Source of the DNA: a virus
Reading direction: 5' to 3' (one strand)
Length of the DNA: 64,000 nt
Virus record (IMG/VR): IMGVR_UViG_3300033571_022897
Span: 119,412 to 183,411 of that record
Shown: positions 17,902 to 25,662 of the stretch, in pieces
How positions within the stretch are numbered: the first letter of the stretch is position 1
Layout: each line of letters opens with the position of its first letter
Translations under genes and position numbers: made by a program
The notes under the pieces: generated by a model
What the model was told of the DNA's origin: nothing
What the model saw: only the letters and a program-made list of their open reading frames with translations
Databases searched by the model: none

Positions 17902-20400
17902 TTATCCAGGATTAATTATGTAGGTGTAGTTCTTTTCTTGATTTGGATCGTACTTGTCTATCAATTTTTGTTTTGCTAGTTCGGCATCATCAGCTCTTAA
18001 TTGTATGCTAGCCACTGATTGACCTGAAGAATTTTTAACTATTCCAAAGTAAGAGTTATCTCCCCTGGTTAAGTCCACGTTGGGGTTTTGAGTTTGTTTG
18101 TTGAAGGAATCGTTGACTTTAGTATCCGGAATTTGTTTTTTAGATTCTATTGGAGTCTGTTGTTTAGCTTTATCTGTGTCTTTCTTAAACGCACTCAATA
18201 TTTTCTCCATCATTTTCCTCATTCTATTTCTTAATTTTCTTCCCCCTTTTAACTTATTCACAAAAGCGTTTAATCCAAGACCCTTATCTTCGTCCTCATT
18301 GTCAGGAGGATCCATTGAATATTGGTCTAAATCAGGATCGATGTCTCCTAGAAATTCTGTATCAAATAAACCGTCGTCTTCTGTATATCCTACGTCTTTC
18401 GGAGAAAATCCTTCGGCGACTTCTTCATCCTCGGCGCTTTGCGTTCTAGTTGGCTGAGTTCCGTTTTCCGGGACCGACCTATTGTTGCTTAAGTTGGGGA
18501 AATTATCCCAGTTTAAGGTATTATCAAACAGGTAGTTTTCTACTGTTTGAATCAATGCTTTTTCGTCGTTAGTATAAAGAGAAGAGTAGTGTTGGACTAG
18601 GTTTTTAGACAGTAACAATTGCTTTACTTCCTCTATTATAATTTGACTATCTGATGCGTACGTTGGTGGCGTTTGAACTACGACTATGCCTTTATTGTCA
18701 AGCGCCACCCCGTATCTTCTTCTTAAATTGAACGTGGGTTCTACTACTTCTTCGTTTACTATCTTTATGTCATACTGCCCCAATTTACCGCTTGGATCAT
18801 TTACTCCACTAGCGTCTATTCCGTTTCTTGTATCTTTAGGCAATCCGCTTCTTATGAAGGGATTAACTCCCCAATAATCAGATAGACCGTTATCATCCAT
18901 GTTTGGGGGATCGTTTAACACGTCGTCCACTGAACGGGAGTTGGGATCATATATTCCGTCTTTTGCATCATTGAGTTCCTTATTTTTAGAGAACAGATAC
19001 ATCATGTCAGCATACTTTTGCATACCGTCTCTTGCCCCTATTAGGTCATCGAGTACGTCTTTATCCATATTAGGACAATTACTCAATTGTATGATTATAA
19101 GGTTGATATTTTTTATGATCTCGTTTATTGGTGCAAGTACACTATTAATTAGAATTCTTATTAATTCGCATAAAAATAAGGCCTGTCCTAATCTATTAAA
19201 TAGAGTATTTGGCTTCTCCGGCTTACCTATAACCTCTTTGTCCAGCGTTGTTGCAGTATCAGATATAGTTGTAGTTATGCCAGTAGTTGTATATATGTTT
19301 GGAATAGGTAATTTTTTTAGTAGTTTAGCAATAAACTTTATAACAATGATTATTACCATCACTATTTTTATAACCATTTGTAAAACCTGTATAATGTTTA
19401 ATAACGTTTGACATATGGATTGTATTTTTCTACATACAGAGATTATTTTTTTTAGAAACGGTATAGCTCGCTCTGGTTTTATTATGGATTGAACTTTTTC
19501 AGAAATGTTAGCCAAACTAGGGCCAGCTAATGTTAATCCAACGCCGGTTAAAAACGCCAATGGAGAGGAAAGTGACTGTATTGATATGAGTAATTTTCTT
19601 ATGTTCTGTATTCGTAACATAAACTTTTGAAAATCTTTATCGGGTATTTGCCTCCAATCAGAGTATCCGTCTATTGCTGAAAAGACTCCGTTTAAGTATA
19701 AGTTCGCTCTTTGTAACATTGGAAAAGCGGTTATCAGAGTTTTTATCTCCGATGTTGCATCTCCCAAACCGTTTCCCCCTAAACTTTGATACGCCGCAAA
19801 TCCCCTGGTTTGTGTAGCAGAATTTATAAGATTATCCAATCCAGATTTACTTTCATTCGGATCGTTTGATTCCAAGAACCTCTCATTTATGATGGTGTTT
19901 ATGTCAGTAGTTAAACCCTTTTTCAATTTACGCATCAATTTGAATAGAGCGTTCTTAGATTCGGGGTTTTGCACGTCCAAATATTGAGACATGAACTTAT
20001 CTATCTCAGTTTGAGAATCGTAAGATACTTTTTGTAGTTTCCAAAGCGATCTTTTTATGCCAGGAGCATCATCTCCCGGTGGTTTATCTGGATCGAAATT
20101 ATCGTTGGCGCTGCCTCGAGGAACTTTTGAAATGCCGTACCCTACGATATCACAATAATTGATAGACGCTATTAATCTAACTATTGGAATTATGCCTAGT
20201 TTTAATGGATCTTTTGGACGAAGTATTCCGTTTTTGAAATTATTTACTTCATCGGGTTTTCCATAAAATATTATTTCGAATGTATTTCCTAGCTTTACTA
20301 CACCTATAGAGGATTTACACATCAATTTCTCTAATCCCTTACTCTCTTTACAATTAGGAAAAGCCAGTTGTATGTTTACGTTTAAATCTTTGAATGACAT
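17902..20400 (-). CDS. Large structural protein with a central hydrophobic helix
   Basis: The protein has 832 aa and is not confidently assigned. The N-terminal part (about 1-330) is mixed. Around residues 335-370 there is a very hydrophobic stretch (I-K-I-V-M-V-I-I-I-V-I-K-F-I) long enough to span a membrane. The C-terminal 250 residues are acidic and low complexity (D/E-rich, E-D-E-D-K-G) with a short basic patch. It lies between hub-like genes (gp5-like, 141-aa) and gp25/gp6. A baseplate hub or tape-measure-like protein is possible. A membrane-active segment inside a tail protein could take part in DNA delivery; that is inference. Confidence 0.55.
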   Translation of the reverse strand: MSFKDLNVNIQLAFPNCKESKGLEKLMCKSSIGVVKLGNTFEIIFYGKPDEVNNFKNGILRPKDPLKLGIIPIVRLIASINYCDIVGYGISKVPRGSANDNFDPDKPPGDDAPGIKRSLWKLQKVSYDSQTEIDKFMSQYLDVQNPESKNALFKLMRKLKKGLTTDINTIINERFLESNDPNESKSGLDNLINSATQTRGFAAYQSLGGNGLGDATSEIKTLITAFPMLQRANLYLNGVFSAIDGYSDWRQIPDKDFQKFMLRIQNIRKLLISIQSLSSPLAFLTGVGLTLAGPSLANISEKVQSIIKPERAIPFLKKIISVCRKIQSICQTLLNIIQVLQMVIKIVMVIIIVIKFIAKLLKKLPIPNIYTTTGITTTISDTATTLDKEVIGKPEKPNTLFNRLGQALFLCELIRILINSVLAPINEIIKNINLIIIQLSNCPNMDKDVLDDLIGARDGMQKYADMMYLFSKNKELNDAKDGIYDPNSRSVDDVLNDPPNMDDNGLSDYWGVNPFIRSGLPKDTRNGIDASGVNDPSGKLGQYDIKIVNEEVVEPTFNLRRRYGVALDNKGIVVVQTPPTYASDSQIIIEEVKQLLLSKNLVQHYSSLYTNDEKALIQTVENYLFDNTLNWDNFPNLSNNRSVPENGTQPTRTQSAEDEEVAEGFSPKDVGYTEDDGLFDTEFLGDIDPDLDQYSMDPPDNEDEDKGLGLNAFVNKLKGGRKLRNRMRKMMEKILSAFKKDTDKAKQQTPIESKKQIPDTKVNDSFNKQTQNPNVDLTRGDNSYFGIVKNSSGQSVASIQLRADDAELAKQKLIDKYDPNQEKNYTYIINPG

Positions 20401-20401
20401 T

Positions 20402-20827
20402 TTATTTTACAAATGTTGTTTTAGATAGTGTGCTGTTCAAAGTTGATTTTAAAGCAGCTACTGAGCTATTCATTTTTTCAAAAGCGGCTTTATATGCTGC
20501 GTCATTCCCAGGTCCAGCGGCTTGAGCAAACACAGTGGCTGTATACATTGTATCGCAAAATTTTTGAATTGCGTCAACCATTGTTTTACCCAATATAACT
20601 GGTTCGTTCTCACTTTCTGCTCCGTTTCCTAAGTATATTTTTTTAGAGAAAACTGCAGTGTATATGTCTGCGTCTAGATTTATAGTGCCCTTTGAGGATA
20701 ATCCAACAGACTCTTTTCCAAAAATAAACGAAGAATCATTTTTAGAGTATAAAGAAACCCTATCGGACACTACCATTGTTTGGCTTCCGCTATATGGAAA
20801 TTGTGGTCTATAATCGGATAGTGGCAT
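20402..20827 (-). CDS. Small baseplate-hub-region protein, beta-helix-like segment
   Basis: The protein has 141 aa. Residues about 15-60 alternate short strands with glycine and aspartate (S-L-Y-S-K-N-D, G-L-S-S-K-G-T-I-N-L-D-A-D-I-Y), then K-K-I-Y-L-G. This looks like the VgrG/gp5 C-terminal beta-helix signature. The C-terminal half is helical. It follows the gp5-like gene, so it could be part of, or sit on, the central spike. The assignment is tentative. Confidence 0.5.
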   Translation of the reverse strand: MPLSDYRPQFPYSGSQTMVVSDRVSLYSKNDSSFIFGKESVGLSSKGTINLDADIYTAVFSKKIYLGNGAESENEPVILGKTMVDAIQKFCDTMYTATVFAQAAGPGNDAAYKAAFEKMNSSVAALKSTLNSTLSKTTFVK

Positions 20828-20843
20828 ACGAAATTACTTTAGA

Positions 20844-21767
20844 TTAAGAATCCAACGTACGAGCTGGTATGGTATCAGTTGGAGGATTATATTCTGTTTT
20901 TGTTATGATTGATTTTTTGGGGTTATATATAGTTCTTCCCAATCCGTAAGACAATAACGGAAAATCTAAGCCTGTAAAAGTTATAGATTGGTTACTAGTC
21001 AACCAAATCGATGAATCATCGTTGTTTATGTCTTCATCGAGAAGACTTTGATAATCCACCTCTTCTCTGTGCCCCTGTCCATTTCTTATTATAGTTATTG
21101 GACTATTTGGAGAATTTTTATCAGAAGACCATGGATTTAAAACTACGCCGGGTCTTTGTTTATCTACGTTTGTACTTCCCAATCTTATTGACTGGCCGAA
21201 TCTCCCTTCTAATATGACGTCGCCTTCGTAAGGTTTTAATCCCCTTATGTCTTGTTTTTCTGCAAATGTGTTTCCCATAGGAATGGGCGGAAAAGAAAAA
21301 GTTTTGGGATTGTTGCGATTCCTGCTGTTGTTGTATCCAGGTTTACTTGATATGCTATCGTAGTATTTCTGTAATTCATCTAAACGAGGAAAAGCCCCGT
21401 GATTGGGAAAATTCCAAACTGAGAACGGAGGCATATAATAGAATGAGGCTCTATCTACACCATCGTTCAAATTAGAGTCCGGTCCGGATATAATCATTAC
21501 GAACTCATTCAATAGCGGATAGTTCTTGATAGAACTAAACATTGGATAGGCAAAATTTGTAGTTCCGTCTGAAAATGATTGGTTTAAACTAGAGAACATT
21601 ACTTCAAAAGATATTCGGCCTATGTCTCGTCTCGTGGTTGTGGGTTCTAATGGGGAATCAGGCGTAGGGACGGAATTCTCTAATACTATTTCTTTTACGC
21701 GACCTATTATGAAAGGAACCGTCTCTTTCTTTCCATCGTTGTTATAGCCTTTGTAAAAAAGAGACAT
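20844..21767 (-). CDS. 5: Baseplate hub/spike protein, gp5-like OB-fold without lysozyme
   Basis: The protein has 307 aa. The N-terminal ~130 residues have an OB-fold-like pattern: I-G-R-V-K-E-I-V-L-E, later Y-P-L-L-N-E-F-V-M-I-I-S-G-P. Near residue 185 is G-D-V-I-L-E-G-R-F-G-Q-S-I-R-L-G-S, a stretch I associate with hub proteins of T4-like environmental phages that correspond to T4 gp5. No catalytic Glu/Asp/Thr lysozyme module of the T4 type is visible, and the protein is about half the T4 length. It overlaps the upstream 116-aa gene by 1 nt. Confidence 0.6.
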   Translation of the reverse strand: MSLFYKGYNNDGKKETVPFIIGRVKEIVLENSVPTPDSPLEPTTTRRDIGRISFEVMFSSLNQSFSDGTTNFAYPMFSSIKNYPLLNEFVMIISGPDSNLNDGVDRASFYYMPPFSVWNFPNHGAFPRLDELQKYYDSISSKPGYNNSRNRNNPKTFSFPPIPMGNTFAEKQDIRGLKPYEGDVILEGRFGQSIRLGSTNVDKQRPGVVLNPWSSDKNSPNSPITIIRNGQGHREEVDYQSLLDEDINNDDSSIWLTSNQSITFTGLDFPLLSYGLGRTIYNPKKSIITKTEYNPPTDTIPARTLDS

Positions 21768-22117
21768 TATTTTATGAGTTTTTGTTGGCCACTAAAAGCG
21801 CTCGGTGGCAAATCATTAAATAGATCGTCTATGTCTTTTTGAGTCAAATTCCCCGATTCCCCAGAGGCTTTTTGTTCGGAAGATTGTTTAAACAATTGAA
21901 CCATCTTCAGGAGCACCTCGTTGTTTCTAACCCCAGTGTCCATGAGGTCTTTAATAAGGGGCATCATGACTATTGCGTCACCCGGAGTTTCAATATAGGA
22001 AGAAAGCAGGCCCAACTTCTCTTTCAAAGTGGTATCCTGCTCTTTTTGGCGATCGTAGATCTCTTGCAATAGATCGGACACATTTTTGCCAGAAAACACC
22101 TGTTTATCTAATTCCAT
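21767..22117 (-). CDS. Small baseplate-operon protein, unknown
   Basis: A 116-aa, mostly helical, charged protein (D-L-L-Q-E-I-Y-D-R-Q-K-E-Q-D near the start; D-I-D-D-L-F-N-D-L-P-P-S near the end). The first gene after the late sigma factor, it overlaps the gp5-like gene by 1 nt. An ATATTTATA box lies 12 nt upstream, so it may lead the hub/wedge late transcript. Function not recognised; a gp53-like or assembly role cannot be shown. Confidence 0.5.
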   Translation of the reverse strand: MELDKQVFSGKNVSDLLQEIYDRQKEQDTTLKEKLGLLSSYIETPGDAIVMMPLIKDLMDTGVRNNEVLLKMVQLFKQSSEQKASGESGNLTQKDIDDLFNDLPPSAFSGQQKLIK

Positions 22118-22129
22118 ATTGTGTTTTCT

Positions 22130-22138
22130 TATAAATAT
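22130..22138 (-). promoter_or_regulatory. ATATTTATA box, candidate late promoter
   Basis: The minus strand reads GATATTTATAAG 12 nt before the 116-aa gene that heads the hub/baseplate genes, in the 22-nt gap after the sigma factor gene. Confidence 0.45.
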
Positions 22139-22139
22139 C

Positions 22140-22886
22140 CTAGTAGTCCGATTTCTGTATGTGCTCCTCGAGCACTTCTTTGTATATGTTTTTGAGCTTT
22201 TTTATGACTTTAGTTATGGTGTTTGTTTGAACATCCACCATTTCTTTCACGTATATGTAGATCAATTTCTTATTGAAGATGTCAAGGGACTCTCTTTTTT
22301 CAAATATCTCTATCAGGGATATAGCTACTTTTACGTCCTGAGGCGATTGAAAGGTCTCAAACAACCTATCGTTGACCGTTTTTATGAATTGTTCTATAAG
22401 TTTTTCTGCGTCAAGTTCATTATTGAACTCGTCATTGATTAGTTTATCTATAGTTTTTTCTTCGTTATCTACCTCTTTAACCTCTATTTTGGATATCTTG
22501 CTCTTATAATTCTTTTGGTTATACACTATGAGGTATCTTTTGGCTATTGTACCGAAGTATGAATACGCTTTTCCCAAAGACGCGTTGTACTTATCAAGTT
22601 TTTGAAGCAGAAAAGATATCACTTCATACTTAAGGTCTTCTATGGAATCAGCTTCCATATGATAAAACTTAAAAGTGTGTATAATGTTCTCTACAAGTTT
22701 GTAAAAAGCGCCGTGAATTCTCTCCTTGTATATCTTATTCCTTAGGTAAGGATCTTCAGTTTTTCTATATTCTATGATCGCGTTCTGTGTGTCTTCCGTA
22801 AAATAGTTGTTAGATTTCTTGGGCTTTCTCTTTCTTACAGTACCCTTCTTTGTGTACTGTACTGACTCCTGCAAAAAGTTCTCCAT
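22140..22886 (-). CDS. 55: Late-transcription sigma factor, gp55-like
   Basis: The protein has 248 aa. A region-2-like core is visible around residues 75-125: L-K-Y-E-V-I-S-F-L-L-Q-K-L-D-K-Y-N, then A-Y-S-Y-F-G-T-I-A-K-R-Y-L-I-V-Y-N. This matches the small, diverged sigma factors of T4-type phages that direct host RNA polymerase to late promoters. The N-terminus is basic (K-K-G-T-V-R-K-R-K-P-K-K). The C-terminus ends in a charged helix, where T4 gp55 carries its sliding-clamp-binding tail. It lies just upstream of the baseplate genes it would be expected to switch on. Confidence 0.8.
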   Translation of the reverse strand: MENFLQESVQYTKKGTVRKRKPKKSNNYFTEDTQNAIIEYRKTEDPYLRNKIYKERIHGAFYKLVENIIHTFKFYHMEADSIEDLKYEVISFLLQKLDKYNASLGKAYSYFGTIAKRYLIVYNQKNYKSKISKIEVKEVDNEEKTIDKLINDEFNNELDAEKLIEQFIKTVNDRLFETFQSPQDVKVAISLIEIFEKRESLDIFNKKLIYIYVKEMVDVQTNTITKVIKKLKNIYKEVLEEHIQKSDY

Positions 22887-22887
22887 A

Positions 22888-23157
22888 TTAACTTAGGAAC
22901 TCTTTTGATTTTCTTTGCATCTCTTTGATTTTATCGAAAAGCGCTAATAATTCAGGATCAGATTGCACCCAAATTTGGGAATCTATTTTATTGACCACCT
23001 CATCGAATTCTCGTACGAGAGTTATCATTTCGTTTGAAAAATTGGCGTAATTATTCGCCATTTGTTCTAATTTTTTATTTTTATTGTAGAGGTTAAATAT
23101 AACCCATCCCACCATGGTTGTTATCCATAAAGATATTCCTACTATTCCTAAGATCAT
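22888..23157 (-). CDS. Small single-pass membrane protein
   Basis: The protein has 89 aa. Residues about 2-22 (I-L-G-I-V-G-I-S-L-W-I-T-T-M-V-G-W-V-I-F) form one N-terminal transmembrane helix. A charged, probably coiled-coil tail of about 65 residues follows. The gap to the sigma factor gene is 1 nt. Topology suggests a membrane-anchored cytoplasmic helix. Holin-like accessory or membrane-targeting roles are possible, but nothing specific is recognised. Confidence 0.5.
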   Translation of the reverse strand: MILGIVGISLWITTMVGWVIFNLYNKNKKLEQMANNYANFSNEMITLVREFDEVVNKIDSQIWVQSDPELLALFDKIKEMQRKSKEFLS

Positions 23158-23161
23158 AATT

Positions 23162-23824
23162 TTATTTTTGTGTTTCTATTTTGCTTGACATAAGATCTGC
23201 TTGATGAAGTACGTAAGGAAGGTTTGATTTCAATTCGTAGTCTTCATTGTACGACATGTAGTAAGATTTATTTGCTTCTTCGTAAAGACCGTCGTGAAGT
23301 TTTATAGCTAAAAATTCTTTCGCACTTACGGGTATACCAGCATTTTGTAGATAGAATAAACTTCTGTCTGCAATACGCATATGGGGGATATTTGTATTAT
23401 ACTTGTAGTATATGCCTTTATCCAATTGCCACTGTACATCATTAGGAATATAAAAAGGCTCTTCATTGGTTCCTAATTTTCCTAAATCGTGATTGATCGC
23501 TGAGAAAACTAATTCCTCCAACGTATAATCCTGTGCCTGACCAAATTTGGTCCAAACTTTGTGGAACACTAACGCAGCCTGAGTCACGTTAATAACGTGG
23601 TCCAAGTATCCTCCAGCGAAACAATTGTGCCTAGTTACTTTAGACGAAGCAGGAGATGTGGCTAATACAAGCTCTATACTTTTATAGAATGATTTCAGTT
23701 TCTCTCCACGAACCTTATTTTCGCTAGTGATGTACGTATCTATGTACTCATAGAACGTTTTGAGATTCTCCTCGATCTCTAATTCAGTCAAAACCTTCAT
23801 TTTCATAATAGCATTATTTTCCAT
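23162..23824 (-). CDS. HD-domain phosphohydrolase-like protein
   Basis: The protein has 220 aa. An H...HD metal-binding pattern is visible: H76 in G-G-Y-L-D-H-V-I-N-V, and H112-D113 in S-A-I-N-H-D-L-G-K-L-G, with a later candidate Asp/His in the C-terminal half (L-H-Q-A-D-L-M). HD proteins are metal-dependent phosphohydrolases acting on nucleotides. In phages they often act in dNTP metabolism or cleavage of signalling nucleotides. Neighbours are a glutaredoxin and the late sigma factor. Substrate unknown. Confidence 0.75.
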   Translation of the reverse strand: MENNAIMKMKVLTELEIEENLKTFYEYIDTYITSENKVRGEKLKSFYKSIELVLATSPASSKVTRHNCFAGGYLDHVINVTQAALVFHKVWTKFGQAQDYTLEELVFSAINHDLGKLGTNEEPFYIPNDVQWQLDKGIYYKYNTNIPHMRIADRSLFYLQNAGIPVSAKEFLAIKLHDGLYEEANKSYYMSYNEDYELKSNLPYVLHQADLMSSKIETQK

Positions 23825-23868
23825 GTTTATGAAAGTACATAAAAATAAACTATATTGGAAATAATCGA

Positions 23869-24207
23869 TTACGGTGTATAGCGCTTCTTATATTCACTTA
23901 TAGCTGAACCCATTAGTTCGTGAAACGTTAGAACACCAATTCCACTTAGTTTATCGTTTAGCTGTCTAACAGCGGCAGATTTAGTGTAATTTAGAAGTTG
24001 ATATATTACGGTATTATCAATAACTATTATGGGATAATCTATTGCGCCTGTTAATACTTCAAGATTATGACACGTTTCGTTGTACCCAGAACAATCTATA
24101 AATTCGTAATCTATAGCTAATTCTCTAAACTTCTTTGCTGTATTTTCGCATTTTTCGCAGCCTAAAAGGCCATAAATTGCTATTTTTGAATTACTCATCT
24201 TCGTCAT
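23869..24207 (-). CDS. Glutaredoxin-like protein
   Basis: The protein has 112 aa with a C-E-K-C redox motif (C17, C20) in a beta-alpha opening (K-I-A-I-Y-G-L-L-G-C). A cis-Pro segment (D-Y-P-I-I-V-I-D) lies at the usual spacing, as in thioredoxin-fold glutaredoxins. T4 NrdC, the classical counterpart, reduces ribonucleotide reductase. No reductase gene is in this window. The gene overlaps the stop of the upstream 67-aa gene by 17 nt, indicating coupled translation. An internal ATG three codons downstream is an alternative start. Confidence 0.75.
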   Translation of the reverse strand: MTKMSNSKIAIYGLLGCEKCENTAKKFRELAIDYEFIDCSGYNETCHNLEVLTGAIDYPIIVIDNTVIYQLLNYTKSAAVRQLNDKLSGIGVLTFHELMGSAISEYKKRYTP

Positions 24208-24394
24208 CGTAAAAATTTTCGTCTAGCTTTTCAAGTGCGGTAGCTATAACAGCTAATTCATCTTCAGAAAACTTATCCATTATACTATATAGATAGGTGT
24301 ATACATAATCCATGTCTTTATCTGTTATAGATTCTTTAGCGATTTTTAATATGTCTTCAACTTTTAAGTTATCTTCTTTTTCTCTATTTGACAT
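24191..24394 (-). CDS. Small acidic protein, unknown
   Basis: A 67-aa, strongly acidic protein ending F-Y-D-D-E-D-E, with predicted helices. It is the first gene of the leftward unit and overlaps the glutaredoxin gene. Its start is about 50 nt from the folded non-coding element, so that element would lie in the 5' leader of this unit if transcribed leftward. Function unknown. Confidence 0.55.
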   Translation of the reverse strand: MSNREKEDNLKVEDILKIAKESITDKDMDYVYTYLYSIMDKFSEDELAVIATALEKLDENFYDDEDE

Positions 24395-24441
24395 AGTGGT
24401 TTCTATAAGGGTACAAAATTTTTGACTCCGTTTTGAGTTTC

Positions 24442-24638
24442 AGATTATTAGAACACCCCCTTAGCGGTCTTTCACCGTCGGATCACCCGATATTGGTGTT
24501 CTTTTTATGCCTACGCTCTATTTATATACCTGACGCATATTACTTCGTCTTAGCGCCTGGTAGATTGTTTAGCGATCGCTCTACAACACACCCATGGAAT
24601 TTCACCAAGCTATGTGTATAGACCCCGAACGATAATCT
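24442..24638 (-). ncRNA. Candidate structured RNA in the divergent intergenic region (24395-24693)
   Basis: This is the only gene-free stretch near 300 nt. AGATTAT (24442-24448) pairs with ATAATCT (24632-24638), closing a set of nested or adjacent helices. GAACACC (24451-57) pairs with GGTGTTC (24495-501) around two hairpins (CGGT/ACCG at 24465-77; TCGG/CCGA at 24478-90). GACG/CGTC (24532-49) lies inside 24513-17/24552-56. GTAGA/TCTAC (24560-84) encloses the palindrome AGCGATCGCT. ACACA/TGTGT (24586-617) is the last. Read on the minus strand, one outer pair becomes an allowed G-U and three loops become purine-rich GGUGA-type, favouring leftward transcription into the sigma/baseplate unit. The class is not recognised. 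It could be a stable phage RNA or a 5' regulatory leader. Confidence 0.5.
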
Positions 24639-24693
24639 TTCCTACAATATAACGAAATTTTCTAAATAAAAAAATTTTGTTTATAATAAATAC

Positions 24694-25662
24694 ATGAGCA
24701 AGAAAAAAGAAGTCCTGGATAAGAGTGTTCAGAAGCTTATACTCGGCGTGTTAGAGTCCCAATTGGGCAAAGGTAAGCCCGATAAGCTTGATAATTATAC
24801 GTTCAATTGCCCAATCTGCAAGCACAGGAAACCGAAGCTCGTAGTAAACGTACGTACAGGCGCTTATAACTGTTGGACGTGTCATCCTCCCACAAAAGGA
24901 GGAAATCCCTCTTCACTTCTAAAAAAGATTGTGGCGCCGTCATCAGCTATAGTCGAGATGAAACAATACTACGGTATGAGCGTCACCAAAGAAGACACTC
25001 AGTCACAAGAAAACGTAGTAGAATTACCTAAAGAATATAAATTGATTACGTTTTCTAAAAAAGATACGTACGAAAACCGAGTTATCACGTATTTAAAAAA
25101 GAGGGGTCTAACTGAGCAAGACATTCTAAAGTACCAAATCGGATATTGCATGTCAGGGAGGTACAGAAACAGAGTCATAGTTCCGTCTTTCGATTCCCAA
25201 GGAAAATTAAATTACTTCGTGGCTAGATCGATAGACCCAAATGTTAAACCTGCTTACGATGCACCAAGTATCAAGAAGACTGACATCATTGGTTTCGAAT
25301 ACTATATCAATTTCAACGTTCCAGTGGTGCTTTGCGAAGGAGCGTTTGACGCGATAGCCATAAAAAGAAACGCTATACCCCTGTTCGGTAAAACAATTCC
25401 CAAAGCACTCATGATGAAACTTGTACAATCTCAAGTAAAAACTATATATTTAGCTTTGGATAAGGACGCTATGCGAGAGAGTTACGACTACGCAGAGCAG
25501 CTATTAAACATGGGAAAAGACGTTTATTTTTTAGACATGGAAGACAAAGATCCATCAATCTTGGGTTTCGATAAGATGATCGAAATGCTGCAGCAAGCTA
25601 AACCCATGAATACACAAGATTTATTTTTTAGAAAGATGCAAATGGTATTGTACAAAATATGA
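24694..25662 (+). CDS. 61: DNA primase (zinc ribbon plus Toprim)
   Basis: The protein has 322 aa. An N-terminal zinc-binding region has C39-x2-C42 and C60-x2-C63-H64. The Toprim domain shows the catalytic Glu in V-L-C-E-G-A-F-D-A (E215) and the metal-binding D-x-D in L-A-L-D-K-D-A-M (D256, D258). The Y-R-N-R-V-I-V-P-S-F-D segment before it is typical of DnaG-type and T4 gp61-type primases. It makes RNA primers for lagging-strand synthesis, normally with the gp41 helicase, not in this window. It opens the rightward unit. The 4-nt ATGA overlap with the next gene indicates coupling. No Shine-Dalgarno is visible; the leader is A/T only. Confidence 0.88.
   Translation: MSKKKEVLDKSVQKLILGVLESQLGKGKPDKLDNYTFNCPICKHRKPKLVVNVRTGAYNCWTCHPPTKGGNPSSLLKKIVAPSSAIVEMKQYYGMSVTKEDTQSQENVVELPKEYKLITFSKKDTYENRVITYLKKRGLTEQDILKYQIGYCMSGRYRNRVIVPSFDSQGKLNYFVARSIDPNVKPAYDAPSIKKTDIIGFEYYINFNVPVVLCEGAFDAIAIKRNAIPLFGKTIPKALMMKLVQSQVKTIYLALDKDAMRESYDYAEQLLNMGKDVYFLDMEDKDPSILGFDKMIEMLQQAKPMNTQDLFFRKMQMVLYKI

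Noticed and set aside
24495-24506. Rho-independent terminator on the plus strand (GGTGTTC followed by five Ts)
   Set aside because: The stem encloses two other hairpins and about 37 nt, unlike a compact terminator, and the nearest upstream plus-strand gene is absent.
24442-24638. Cobalamin riboswitch, RNase P, tmRNA or tRNA identity for the intergenic RNA
   Set aside because: Only isolated short matches (GGUGAAAUUCC, GUCAGG, a 7-bp end helix). The B12-box partner, RNase P core and T-loop are not visible.
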